A stretch of DNA of 64,000 nt, taken from NCBI GenBank assembly GCA_026004675.1, contig BPJP01000007.1, positions 1 to 64,000 of the forward strand, given 5' to 3'. The translations under genes and the position numbers were made by a program. Shown piece after piece: positions 50,721 to 60,417 of this stretch; within the stretch, counting starts at the first letter, position 1; each line of letters starts with the position of its first letter. The DNA comes from Gemmatales bacterium (lineage in GTDB: Bacteria; Planctomycetota; Planctomycetia; Gemmatales; Gemmataceae). The notes beneath the pieces are model-generated. The model was not told where the DNA came from. It did not search any database and was given only the letters and a program-made list of their open reading frames with translations.

Positions 50721-53470
50721 ATGGCACCAACGACTACATTTGCCAGCGAGACTCTCGCCACGCCCCACGCGAAATCCGCTCGAGAAGTCCTGAACGAACT
50801 AGGCGTGTCCGAAAAAGGGCTTGGCAACGACGAAATTCGCCTGCGGCGACAAAAATTCGGCTGGAATGAACTCGCGGAAACCCCACCGCCGCCACGCTGG
50901 CTCAGATTTCTCGCTCAGTTCAACCAACCGATCGTCTGGCTTCTACTGTCGGCGGTGGTTATCTGCGCTGTGCTCGCCGAATGGACCGATGCAGGTGCGA
51001 TACTCGCAATTGTGTTTTTGAACGGGGGTGATCGGGTTTTTGCAGGAGGAGCGTGCGGCTCAGGCGCTGGCGGCATTACAGAAGCTGTCTGCCCCGCTGG
51101 CAAAGGTCGTTCGCGACGGAGTCATTCGATCTGTTCCCGCTCGAGAGCTTGTGCCCGGAGACATTTTGGAGATCGAAGCCGGGGATAACGTTCCTGCGGA
51201 CGCGAGGCTTTTGTCGGCATTCGGCTTGAGGTTACAAGAGGCTGCCTTGACGGGCGAGTCAACACCGGTGGACAAGGATGCCGACGCGATCTTAAGCGAG
51301 AGAACGGCGTTGGGCGACCGTAAGAACATGATTTACATGGGAACGGTCGTTGCGAGCGGAAAAGGCCGAGCCGTCGTTACAGGCACGGGCATGAATACCG
51401 AATTGGGCCGCATCGCCGGACTGCTTCAACGACATGAGCCGGAACCAACGCCGTTACAACGTCGGCTATCCGAGTTGGGACGCATCCTCATCGCTGCCTG
51501 CCTCGTTATAGTCGTCGTCGTCTTTGTTTTGCAGTTTCTTCGCGGCGGCGATCCGTTGGAGGTCTTCCTGCTCTCGGTTAGCCTGGCAGTCGCCGCCGTT
51601 CCCGAGGGGACTGCCTGCCGTCGTGACCATTGCCTTGGCGCTCGGCTTGCAGCGCATGGTCAAGCGCAACGCTCTCATTCGAAAGTTGCCCAGCGTGGAA
51701 ACACTCGGAGCGGTAACCGTGATTTGTTCCGACAAAACCGGCACATTGACGCGCAACGAAATGACCGTGCGCGAGATCAAGACCGCCTCCGCAACATACG
51801 AGGTTACCGGAGTGGGCTACTCGCCGCGCGGCGATTTTTCTACTCGGCTCGGAAAAAAATCGATCCAACCACCCATCCCGACCTCCTCCAGGTCCTCAAC
51901 ATCGGCAGCCATTGTCACCACGCACAGGTTAGTCCGAGCGGCGATGATCCAGACCGATGGGAAGTGATCGGCGATCCAACCGAAGGGGGCACTCGTCGTG
52001 GCTGGCTTGAAAGCAGGGATCGACGCCGCCTCGCATCCCCATGAGGTTCTGTACGAAATCCCGTTCGACTCGGAACGGAAGGCCATGTCGATAGTCTTCC
52101 GTGAGCCGGACGGCCACGTGTGGATGTATACGAAGGGGGCGCCGGAAGTGATTCTGGCAAAATGCACGAGAGAGTTGCACGAAGGGAGAGAAATCGAGTT
52201 GACTTCGGATAGACGGCGTGTCATTACCGAGGCAGCGGCTGCTATGGCGGATCGCGCTCTCAGGGTCTTGGGGCTGGCCTATCGCCGAGACCACGCCGGC
52301 CCTGACGGCGTTTACCGCGAAGAGGCAATGGTGTTCGCCGGACTCGCTGGCATGATCGACCCGCCGCGCGAGGAAGCACGGGACGCGGTGCAACGCTGTT
52401 GCGAAGCCGGTATTCGCCCTGTCATGATTACCGGCGACCATCCCGCCACCGCGCGGGCCATCGCCCGGGAACTAGGCATTCTTCGCCCCAACGATCGGTT
52501 GCTTACTGGGCAAGAGCTGGACGCACTATCGGACGACGACCTGGCCGATCGCGTTGAAGAAATCTCCGTCTATGCACGCGTGGCAGCGGAACACAAACTG
52601 CGCGTCGTCAAAGCGTGGAAGCGACAAGGCCACGTCGTCGCCATGACCGGAGATGGTGTCAACGATGCCCCTGCCGTGCGCTCGGCGGATATCGGCATTG
52701 CCATGGGCAAAACCGGAACCGATGTCACTCGCGACGCTTCCGCCATGGTTTTGACGGATGACAATTTCGCATCCATCGTCAACGCTGTCGAAGAGGGGCG
52801 CTGCGTTTATGACAATATTCAAAAAGTTCTTCGCTTTCTGCTTTCGTGCAATCTCGGCGAAATTCTCATCATCTTTTTAGCAAGCTTATTTGCCTGGCCC
52901 ACGCCATTGATCGCCATCCAGCTACTCTGGATCAATCTCGTTACGGACGGGCTGCCGGCCTTGGCTCTTTCCATGGAGAAGCCCGAACCCGGTATCATGC
53001 GGCGCAAGCCCCGTTCACCTAAAGAGTCGATTCTGTCTGCTGGCGCTGGATTTTGGATTCTCCTGCAGGGGCTTCTTCAGGGTGGCGTCGTTCTCGCTGC
53101 TTTTGCGCTGATGCGAGCACTGTATCCTGAAGAATTGGGGCGTGCTCGAACGATCGCTTTCTGCGTCCTTGTCTACACCGAACTGTTCCGCGCCTTGGCG
53201 GCGCGCAGCCCCACGCTGACCCTGTTCCAGCTGGGAGTTTTCACCAACCCGCCATTGCTCGGAGCTATCGTCGTTTCGGGCTTGCTGCAGTTTAGCGTCG
53301 TCACGATGCCGTTCGCCAGGCCGGTGTTTGAATCGGCAACCCATTTTGTCTGGGAATGGGCGCTGATTCTCGTCTTTTCCCTCATCCCGGTGACGATGAT
53401 CGAGATGGTGAAATGGGTGAAGATGGCCTTCTCTCGAAGCTTACGTGATAGGATACCCTCAACCTTTTGA
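50721..53470 (+). CDS. P2-type cation-transporting ATPase; five homopolymer insertions
   Basis: The raw sequence is split over three frames. One-base overcalls at G5 51024-51028, G4 51606-51609, T5 51835-51839, A7 51853-51859 and G5 51985-51989 account for all shifts, giving a continuous 914-residue protein. It has TGES (actuator), [20 protein letters not shown], the phosphorylation site [13 protein letters not shown], and [20 protein letters not shown] in the hinge, with paired C-terminal helices (FGSxI region [16 protein letters not shown]). P2-type pumps export Ca2+ or related cations. Upstream palindromes may regulate it. The downstream universal stress protein follows in 39 bp. Confidence 0.88.
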
Positions 53471-53509
53471 CGAGGAATAACGAACCGGTACCCGAATAAG
53501 GAGTTGGCA

Positions 53510-54457
53510 ATGTTTCAAACGATTTTAGTTCCTCTCGATGGCTCACCGTTTTCGGAGCATGCCTTGCCGCTGGCGGTCAGCGTTGCCCGAAAAGCGCAAG
53601 CGAGATTGCACCTTGTTTGCGTGCATGTGCCGCTGTCCGAAGCCCATCCGGAATTTTTGCCGTACCTCGGAACGGATGAATTGCTCAACACCAAGCTGAA
53701 GGCACAGCATCGAGAATATCTGGAACGAGTAAGCGAGCGATTGAGGAAAGAGAGCGATGTGCCTGTCAGCTGGGCTTTAAGCGAAGGCGCCGTTGCCGAC
53801 ACGATCGAAGCCCATGTCGCCAAAGACAAGATCGACCTGGTGGTCATGACGACACACGGCAGGGGACCCATCGCGCGTTTCTGGCTGGGCAGCGTGGCTG
53901 ACGAACTGGTTCGGCGCTTAACCGTACCCATGTTGCTGGTCCGACCTCAGGAAGGAGAAGTCACCTTTCAATCGTTGCCAGAATGGAAGCGGATTCTCAT
54001 TCCACTTGACGGCAGCGATTTCGCCGAACAGATCTCGAATCCGGCCGTCGATTTGGGAAAACTATTCGGAGCGGAATACGTTCTGCTTCGCGTGGTGAAA
54101 CCGATTTTGCCGTCGCAATTCGCGTTTCAAGGCTCGTTCGCCGGCGAAGCGGTGCAACTCTCCATGGATCGCATCGAACAATATCAAAAGGAAGCTGCCG
54201 AAGCGGCCAGGCAATACCTCAAAAACGTTGCGGAGCAGATCGAAAAACAAGCGGTCAAGGTCGAAATGGTGGTCGCCTTCGGGGAGCACCCTGCCACAGT
54301 GATTTTGGAGGAGTGCAAGGATCGAAACTGCGATCTGATCGCCATCCAAACACATGGTCGGCGAGGACTGTCGCGACTGTTTCTGGGCAGTGTTGCCGAC
54401 AAAGTGATTCGCGGCGCCAGTGTTCCTGTGCTGGTCCGTCGACCAAAGCCGGAATAA
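53510..54457 (+). CDS. Tandem universal stress protein (two UspA domains)
   Basis: 315 residues starting MFQTILVPLDGSPFSEHALP. Domain 1 covers about residues 1-145, ending THGRGPIARFWLGSVADELV; domain 2 starts WKRILIPLDGSDFAEQIS and ends THGRRGLSRLFLGSVADKVI. Both retain the G-2x-G-9x-G(S/T) ATP-binding loop. ATG 53510 has AAGGAG at proper distance; an in-frame TTG at 53504 is rejected. It lies 39 bp after the ATPase, probably in the same transcription unit. Stress protein role is family knowledge. Confidence 0.88.
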   Translation: MFQTILVPLDGSPFSEHALPLAVSVARKAQARLHLVCVHVPLSEAHPEFLPYLGTDELLNTKLKAQHREYLERVSERLRKESDVPVSWALSEGAVADTIEAHVAKDKIDLVVMTTHGRGPIARFWLGSVADELVRRLTVPMLLVRPQEGEVTFQSLPEWKRILIPLDGSDFAEQISNPAVDLGKLFGAEYVLLRVVKPILPSQFAFQGSFAGEAVQLSMDRIEQYQKEAAEAARQYLKNVAEQIEKQAVKVEMVVAFGEHPATVILEECKDRNCDLIAIQTHGRRGLSRLFLGSVADKVIRGASVPVLVRRPKPE

Positions 54458-54476
54458 CGAATGCCCTTGGCCGCAA

Positions 54477-55565
54477 TCATACGAACTCCACGCCAGGCGG
54501 TCCTTCGATGACTTCGCCAATCCAAAACGTGGGGATGCGCTGCTCCTGCAATTGTCGTTGGATGCTTTCCGCGTAGTAGGGGCTGGTAATAACCACGAAG
54601 CCGATGCCTTGGTTGAAGACACGATCCATCTCGGCGGTGTCGATATTTCCCAGCTCCTGCAACCAAGTGAAGACTGGTGGGATCGGCCAGCTGCCCCGGT
54701 GAAGGCGAACGCGCCGACCAGCAGGAAGAACACGCGGGATATTGTCGACCAGTCCGCCGCCGGTGATATTCGCCAGTCCGCGGATCACCCGATGTTTGAC
54801 CGGATAATGCCGAAGCAACTCTTTTATGGCTTGAACATAAATACGGGTTGGTTCGAGCAACTCTTCACCCACGGTTCGGCCGAGTGCCGGCACAAAGTCA
54901 TTGACGTTTAATCGGGCATGGTCGAAAACGATCTTGCGGACCAGTGTGTAACCGTTGGAATGCAGACCCGTACTGCTCAAGCCCAAAACCGCATCCCCTG
55001 GGCGAATGGTCTTGCCGCTGATGATGCGGTCGCGCTCGACGACACCGACACAAAAGCCGGCCAGGTCGTAATCTCCCGGCTGATAAAAGTCGGGCAGGAT
55101 CGCTGTTTCTCCTCCCACCAAGGCGCAATCTGCTTCAAGACATCCGTCGCTGATGCCTTTGACGATCGCCTTTGTCAATTCGGGGTCGTCTCGTGGCATG
55201 GCCAGGTAGTCGAGAAAAAAGAGAGGTTCGCCGCCGGTACACAGGCAATCGTTGACGGACATGGCGACGAGATCCACGCCGACGGTGTCATGCTTGTTCA
55301 TCAAACTCGCAATTTTGAGCTTGCTGCCCACGCCGTCGGCACACGAAACGAGAACCGGGTGGCGATAATTCTTGGCGAAAAGCCTGCTGTTGTAATCGAG
55401 GCTGAAGAGACTGGCGAAGAAACCGCCTTTTCGGCCACCGCCGGTGATCTTCGGATCGAAAACGCGCGGACCGTGAGTTCGCCGCATCAAAGGCGCCAGA
55501 CCGGCCAAAGTCTTTTCGTATGTTTCCAGATCGAGCCCGGCATCGTGGTAAGAAAATTTCGACAT
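54477..55565 (-). CDS. purM: Phosphoribosylformylglycinamidine cyclo-ligase
   Basis: 362 residues of AIR synthase type. Core motifs are LVSCADGVGSKLKIASLMNK (ATP-binding), GVDLVAMSVNDCLCTGGEPL, ALVGGETAILPDFY, GLSSTGLHSNGYTLVRKIVF, and the C-terminal NITGGGLVDNIPRVLP. It makes AIR from FGAM with ATP in purine synthesis. The gene converges with the stress protein gene, separated by only 19 bp. Confidence 0.93.
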   Translation of the reverse strand: MSKFSYHDAGLDLETYEKTLAGLAPLMRRTHGPRVFDPKITGGGRKGGFFASLFSLDYNSRLFAKNYRHPVLVSCADGVGSKLKIASLMNKHDTVGVDLVAMSVNDCLCTGGEPLFFLDYLAMPRDDPELTKAIVKGISDGCLEADCALVGGETAILPDFYQPGDYDLAGFCVGVVERDRIISGKTIRPGDAVLGLSSTGLHSNGYTLVRKIVFDHARLNVNDFVPALGRTVGEELLEPTRIYVQAIKELLRHYPVKHRVIRGLANITGGGLVDNIPRVLPAGRRVRLHRGSWPIPPVFTWLQELGNIDTAEMDRVFNQGIGFVVITSPYYAESIQRQLQEQRIPTFWIGEVIEGPPGVEFV

Positions 55566-55600
55566 GGTAGTTAGCGGTCGGATAAGGCGGCCTTGACATC

Positions 55601-55606
55601 ATTATA
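55601..55606 (-). promoter_or_regulatory. Candidate -10 box of purM
   Basis: On the minus strand TATAAT lies 36 bp upstream of the purM ATG at 55565. No good -35 hexamer occurs at 16-18 bp upstream, so an activator or non-standard sigma may be involved. Confidence 0.35.
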
Positions 55607-55654
55607 TGAAACACAGTCGAGCTGCCCGATCGGTAGGTAACCAAGGCCGCTGCG

Positions 55655-57121
55655 TTACAGCAGGCGGCAAAACCGCTCGTAGTGCTCGTCCCATCGGTTG
55701 GAATCACGCGGCTCGTAGGTCTTGAGCGCAAATGACCGACGAACTACTTCGCGGGCATCGGCCAGCGACTGCAAAAGCCCCAATCCCATCGCCTGAACCA
55801 GGAGATTGCCGATCGCGGTGGCTTCGACAGGTCCGGCAAAGACAGGGCGATTGCAGGCGTCAGCCGTCAATTGGCATAGCAAATCGTTCTGGCTGCCACC
55901 GCCCACGATGTGAATCGCTTCGATCTTGTGTTCCGTCAGTTCTTCGAGACGTTGCAGAACCCAGCGGTAACGCAAGGCCAGACTTTCAAGTGCGCAGCGC
56001 ACGAACTCGCCCGGGCTTTGCGGCACCGGTTGGTTTGTTCGGCGACAGAATTCCGCCAAAGCTGCTGGCATGTCTGCTGGCAACAAAAACGACTCATCAT
56101 CAGGATTGACAATCGACGCAAAAGGCGGAGCCTCTTCGGCCAGCCGCGCCAATTGGGCATATTCATAACTTTGGCCTTGTTTTTCCCATATCCGCCTGCA
56201 TTCCTGCACCAGCCATAAGCCCATGATGTTTTTTAGCAAGCGAATCGTACCGCCGACTCCTCCTTCGTTCGTGAAGTTGAATGCGAGTGTTTTTTCATTG
56301 ATGATGGGTTGAGGGATCTCCACTCCCATCAACGACCAGGTTCCGGAACTGATGTAGGCCCACGTTCGTGCATTGGCAGGAACGGCGGCGACGGCCGAGC
56401 CGGTATCATGTGTCGCCGGCGCGATCACTGGAACTGGTGACAAACCGGTTTCCGATGCCAGGTGCGCTCGCAAGGGGCCGATCACAGTGCCAGGCTGCAC
56501 GATCGAACCGAAAATTTCGACCGGCAACCCGAAGCGATTGAGCAGATCGAATGCCCAGTTCCGTGACCTCGGGTCGAGCATTTGCGTTGTAGTGGCATCG
56601 GAGAACTCGTTCACCTTGACGCCCGTGAACCAAAAGTTGAAGAGATCGGGAATCAGCAACAGAGATTGGGCAACTTCCAGGATCGGTGAACGATCCCGCT
56701 GCATGGCCAGCAATTGGAAGAGGGTATTGATGCGCATGAACTGGATGCCCGTTTGCCGAAAGATTTCCCACTTGTCGACGCGCTCCAGAGCGGTCTCCAG
56801 AATGGTTTCCGTATGTGGATCGCGATAATGGCGTGGGTTGCCGAGCAGATGATCATGCCGGCCGAGCAAGGCGAAATCGACGCCCCAAGTGTCGATGCCG
56901 ATCGAGTCGGCGCCGCCGAATTCGCTGGCGCAGCGGCGCATGCCATGGATCATTTCCTGGTAAAGCCGAAGCACATCCCAATGTAGGGTATCGAGCGTGC
57001 GGACCGGTCCGTTGGCGAAGCGATGTACGATATCGAGACTGATGGTGTTGCCGTCAAAACGCCCGAGAATGGCTCGGCCGCTCTCCGCGCCAAGGTCGAA
57101 TGCCAGGATTCTTTTTTGCAT
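55655..57121 (-). CDS. rhaB: Rhamnulokinase
   Basis: 488 residues of FGGY sugar kinase fold. LAFDLGAESGRAILGRFDGN is the first phosphate loop, IGIDTWGVDFALLGRHDHLL and SSGTWSLMGVEIPQPIINEK are typical of RhaB, and IHIVGGGSQNDLLCQLTADA is the adenosine-binding part. The product phosphorylates L-rhamnulose. Other rhamnose genes are not in the window. Start ATG 57121 is followed by QKRILAF and preceded by the promoter at 57170-57197. Confidence 0.92.
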   Translation of the reverse strand: MQKRILAFDLGAESGRAILGRFDGNTISLDIVHRFANGPVRTLDTLHWDVLRLYQEMIHGMRRCASEFGGADSIGIDTWGVDFALLGRHDHLLGNPRHYRDPHTETILETALERVDKWEIFRQTGIQFMRINTLFQLLAMQRDRSPILEVAQSLLLIPDLFNFWFTGVKVNEFSDATTTQMLDPRSRNWAFDLLNRFGLPVEIFGSIVQPGTVIGPLRAHLASETGLSPVPVIAPATHDTGSAVAAVPANARTWAYISSGTWSLMGVEIPQPIINEKTLAFNFTNEGGVGGTIRLLKNIMGLWLVQECRRIWEKQGQSYEYAQLARLAEEAPPFASIVNPDDESFLLPADMPAALAEFCRRTNQPVPQSPGEFVRCALESLALRYRWVLQRLEELTEHKIEAIHIVGGGSQNDLLCQLTADACNRPVFAGPVEATAIGNLLVQAMGLGLLQSLADAREVVRRSFALKTYEPRDSNRWDEHYERFCRLL

Positions 57122-57169
57122 GAAATGTCTTGCCTTTCACCAGTGTGAACAATTACATGCTGCGCACCG

Positions 57170-57197
57170 AGTATAGGAAAGCCGATTCAGAAAGCAA
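57170..57197 (-). promoter_or_regulatory. Promoter of rhaB
   Basis: On the minus strand TTGCTT (57197-57192) and TATACT (57175-57170) are separated by 16 bp, about 48 bp before the ATG. The rest of the 337-bp gap 57122-57458, which must also hold the promoter of the divergent gene at 57459, shows no other feature. Confidence 0.45.
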
Positions 57198-57458
57198 GAA
57201 AGATGAAAGAAGAAGGCTGCGGACAAGATCCGAAGATCGCGCTCACCTTCGCCGGCGGTCCAGAGCGAGCAGGATGGTGCGTCTGCCGTTGCTGACAAAC
57301 ATGAGCATACCCCAGCATTTATCGCCGTTTCGAGGCGAGAAACACGAACGTTTGCTGACGGCCGAACCGGGCAAACGCCACATCTTTCCGGTTGATTTCG
57401 CTTTCCATCTGCTCGACAATTCCTTGCGACTCGGGATGAGGTGCAGAGGGAACAAACG

Positions 57459-58610
57459 ATGCGTAGATTCATCGCAGTGATGGTCATGATATCGGCGCCT
57501 GCTTGGGGTGGGGCGGACGAACAAATCGGCAAGCTGATCAAAGAAATCCAACACCTCGCCGTCCGCAAGAAGCCGGGTTCCGACGACGCACGTGCCGCCT
57601 GGAAAAAGCTGGTGGCCATAGGGCCGGCTGCACTGCCTGCCTTGATCGACGCCATGGATACGCCCGACACGGTAACAGCCAACTGGTTCCGCACCGCTTT
57701 TGATCGCATCGTGCAAAACGAACTCAAGAAAAACAGAGGGAAAAACCTCGACGTGGGTCTCCTTTTGGCCGTGGTCCAAGACCGTACACGGCAAGGGAGG
57801 GTTCGTCGTCTCGCTTTGGAGATCGTCGAAGAGCTTCGCCCTGGGACGACGAAATCGTTCCTCTCCGGCTGGCTCGACGATCCGGAGTTTCGCTATGAAG
57901 CCGTCGAGAACCTCGTCGATCAAGGCAAGGCATTGCAAAAAGAAGGCCATCAGGAAAAAGCCAATCAAGCATTCCAGAAGGCGTTTGCCGCCTCGCGCGA
58001 TGTGAAACAAGCCATGACGATCGCCCAACACCTGCACCAAGCGAACATCCAAGTCAGCCTTGCTGAACATTTCGGCTTCTTGACCGACTGGTACCTGATC
58101 GGTCCGTTCGACGGCAAGATGCAGACTGGTTTCAAGAATTCTTATCCGCCGGAGCAGAAAGTCGATTTGCGGGCGGAATGGATGGGGAAAGGGAAACGGC
58201 TCAAGTGGGTTCGATACCGAGCCAAAGAACAGTTTACCGGTCCGCCTCATCGGGCGGTGCTGGTCAATCTGACCGACGCATTAGGGCAATCCGAGGACGC
58301 GGTCGGCTACGCCTATACGCGCATCCGTGTGCCACGGGAGATGGAAGTGGAATTTCGCGGTGCTGCCGATGACAATCTTACCGTCTGGGTCAACGGCCAG
58401 CGTGTCTTCGGCTTTGAGGAATACCGCAATGGGGTTCGTGTCGATCGCCATCGTTTTCGTGTTCGTCTGCGTCAGGGCATCAATGAAATCCTTGTAAAAG
58501 TGTGCCAGGCGCCTTACGAAGAATCGAGTCCCGAACCTAATTGGGAATTTCTATTGCGGATCGTCGATCTTCAAGGAGAAGGGTTGCGATTCGAGTCGGT
58601 TCCGGACTGA
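57459..58610 (+). CDS. Secreted protein with helical repeats and a PA14-like C-terminal domain
   Basis: 383 residues starting MRRFIAVMVMISAPAWGGAD, a Sec signal with cleavage after about residue 18. Residues 30-160 look like HEAT-type alpha repeats (KLVAIGPAALPALIDAMDTP, RVRRLALEIVEELRPGTTKS). The C-terminal half begins DWYLIGPFDGKMQTGFKNSY, with VEFRGAADDNLTVWVNGQRV, a galactose-binding/PA14-like pattern. Function is unknown; it may bind a polymer or act in the cell envelope. AGAGGGAAC precedes the ATG. Confidence 0.75.
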   Translation: MRRFIAVMVMISAPAWGGADEQIGKLIKEIQHLAVRKKPGSDDARAAWKKLVAIGPAALPALIDAMDTPDTVTANWFRTAFDRIVQNELKKNRGKNLDVGLLLAVVQDRTRQGRVRRLALEIVEELRPGTTKSFLSGWLDDPEFRYEAVENLVDQGKALQKEGHQEKANQAFQKAFAASRDVKQAMTIAQHLHQANIQVSLAEHFGFLTDWYLIGPFDGKMQTGFKNSYPPEQKVDLRAEWMGKGKRLKWVRYRAKEQFTGPPHRAVLVNLTDALGQSEDAVGYAYTRIRVPREMEVEFRGAADDNLTVWVNGQRVFGFEEYRNGVRVDRHRFRVRLRQGINEILVKVCQAPYEESSPEPNWEFLLRIVDLQGEGLRFESVPD

Positions 58611-58716
58611 CGGAAAAACGACTGCCGCGATTGGGACGACGGGTTCGCAGAGATGAGGACGAAGGCAGCGTGCTTATATGAACGTTTTTGTTTTCCTCGA
58701 CTGAAGAAACGAAATC

Positions 58717-59373
58717 ATGACGACGACTCGCCGAAGCGACTGGGTTGAACGCCTGAGTCAACTTTACACCGCCGTGGTAGCGGATGTATTGGATCGCTTG
58801 GGTTATCGGAACCAGATTCTCCGCGAAGACATTCGCCCGCTGTTTCCGGAAGCGAAAATAGCAGGATATGCGTTGACGGTGCATGTCGTACCTGCGGCGG
58901 AAATCGCGCCAGCGGAGCCGTACAAGGGGGAATTGGCTGCCGTCGACGCATTGCAAAAAGACGATGTCATGGTTGTCTCGCATTGTTCGGGAAGTTTTTG
59001 GGGAGAACTTCTGTCGACAGCGGCGCGTTACCGTGGTTGCCGGGGCGTTGTCATCGATGGTTTCACTCGCGACACACAAAAGATCATTGGCATGGGATTT
59101 CCTGTTTTTTGTCGGGGCATTCACTGCGCCGACAGCCTTGGTCGCTTGGATGTTACCGGCCACAATCTTCCCATCGTTTGTGGCGATGTAGCCGTGATGC
59201 CTGGGGACCTTATCTTGGCGGATTACGACGGTGTCGTGGTGGTGCCGTCAAGCGTTGCTGAGAAGACACTCGAAGCCGCGGAAGAAAAGGTCCGCGGTGA
59301 AAACCTCGTGCGGCAGAAACTCGCCGAAGGGATGTCGGCTACGGAAGCCTTCAAGAGATACGGCATCCTGTAA
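58717..59373 (+). CDS. RraA family protein (aldolase/RNase E regulator-like)
   Basis: 218 residues. VVADVLDRLGYRNQILREDI, then ALQKDDVMVVSHCSGSFWGE and CRGVVIDGFTRDTQKIIGMG, are the conserved parts of the RraA/HMG-CHA aldolase family, with the DGxxRD metal and substrate motif. Members are either RNase E modulators or aldolases for 4-hydroxy-4-methyl-2-oxoglutarate and related keto acids; the retained catalytic Arg-Asp in DGFTRD favours an aldolase here. It precedes galE by about 60 bp. Confidence 0.82.
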   Translation: MTTTRRSDWVERLSQLYTAVVADVLDRLGYRNQILREDIRPLFPEAKIAGYALTVHVVPAAEIAPAEPYKGELAAVDALQKDDVMVVSHCSGSFWGELLSTAARYRGCRGVVIDGFTRDTQKIIGMGFPVFCRGIHCADSLGRLDVTGHNLPIVCGDVAVMPGDLILADYDGVVVVPSSVAEKTLEAAEEKVRGENLVRQKLAEGMSATEAFKRYGIL

Positions 59374-59433
59374 GCTCGCGAGCGGACAGACAGACCGCTT
59401 GCCGCTCGGCTGTTGCCTTCTTAGCAAACCAAT

Positions 59434-60417
59434 ATGCGAATACTTGTCACCGGTGGCGCCGGTTATATCGGCAGTCATGCCGTCCGTTTCTTTCTCGAAC
59501 GTGGCCATCAGGTATGGGTGTACGACAACCTTTGCCGCGGCCATCATCAGGCCGTACCGGCAGAGTGTCTGATTGTCGGCGACCTCGAAGAAATGGCCAG
59601 GCTCGATCAGGCCATCATCGCCAACCGCATCGAGGCCTGCGTCCATTTCGCTGGCTTCGCGGCGGTAGCCGAGTCGGTTCGCGAGCCAGCGAAGTACTAC
59701 CGCAATAACGTTGTCAATACTCTGCACTTGTTGGAATGCCTGCGCCATAACGGCGTCAAGCGTTTCGTGTTTTCAAGCACGGCTGCAGTCTATGGCGTGC
59801 CCGATCGTTCCCCCATCACCGAAGATGCGCCGTTGGCGCCGATCAATCCCTATGGCCGATCCAAACTGGCCGTGGAACGAATCCTGGAGGATTACACGTC
59901 GGCTTACCAATGGGGATGTGCGGCACTCCGCTACTTCAATGCCGCTGGCGCCCATCCGGACGGAACCATTGGGGAAGACCACAACCCTGAAACGCACTTG
60001 ATTCCCCTGGTTCTACAGGTCGCTTTGGGGTTGCGTCGCGAAGTGGAGATCTTCGGCACCGATTACCCGACGCCGGACGGTACCTGTATCCGAGATTATG
60101 TTCATGTCAACGATCTGGCGGAAGCCCATCTCCTCGTGCTGGAGCATTTGCAACCAGGCCAGATGCTGCGTTACAACCTGGGCATCGGGCGAGGCTACAG
60201 CGTGCGCGAAGTCATCGAGACGGCAAAGGAAGTGACCGGGCGCACCATTGCCGTCAAGGAAGCGCCTCGTCGCCCAGGCGATCCACCCATTCTTGTTGCC
60301 TCTGCCGACAAAATCCAGAAAGAACTCGGCTGGCGACCTCGTTTCGACGATCTCAAAAAAATCATCGAGACAGCCTGGAATTGGCAGCATGCCAGGCCGC
60401 GAGGATTCCGTTCATGA
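59434..60417 (+). CDS. galE: UDP-glucose 4-epimerase
   Basis: 327 residues with MRILVTGGAGYIGSHAVRFF (Rossmann GxxGxxG), VHFAGFAAVAESVREPAKYY, SSTAAVYG, and catalytic Tyr/Lys in PINPYGRSKLAVERILEDYT. RDYVHVNDLAEAHLLVLEHL is characteristic of GalE. Converts UDP-glucose and UDP-galactose. The stop overlaps the next gene's start (ATGA), linking it to the PLP enzyme. Confidence 0.92.
   Translation: MRILVTGGAGYIGSHAVRFFLERGHQVWVYDNLCRGHHQAVPAECLIVGDLEEMARLDQAIIANRIEACVHFAGFAAVAESVREPAKYYRNNVVNTLHLLECLRHNGVKRFVFSSTAAVYGVPDRSPITEDAPLAPINPYGRSKLAVERILEDYTSAYQWGCAALRYFNAAGAHPDGTIGEDHNPETHLIPLVLQVALGLRREVEIFGTDYPTPDGTCIRDYVHVNDLAEAHLLVLEHLQPGQMLRYNLGIGRGYSVREVIETAKEVTGRTIAVKEAPRRPGDPPILVASADKIQKELGWRPRFDDLKKIIETAWNWQHARPRGFRS

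Noticed and set aside
50721-53470. P-type ATPase as a pseudogene
   Set aside because: All shifts are single-base homopolymer insertions whose removal gives 915 codons with every functional motif; decay would also give deletions and substitutions in motifs.
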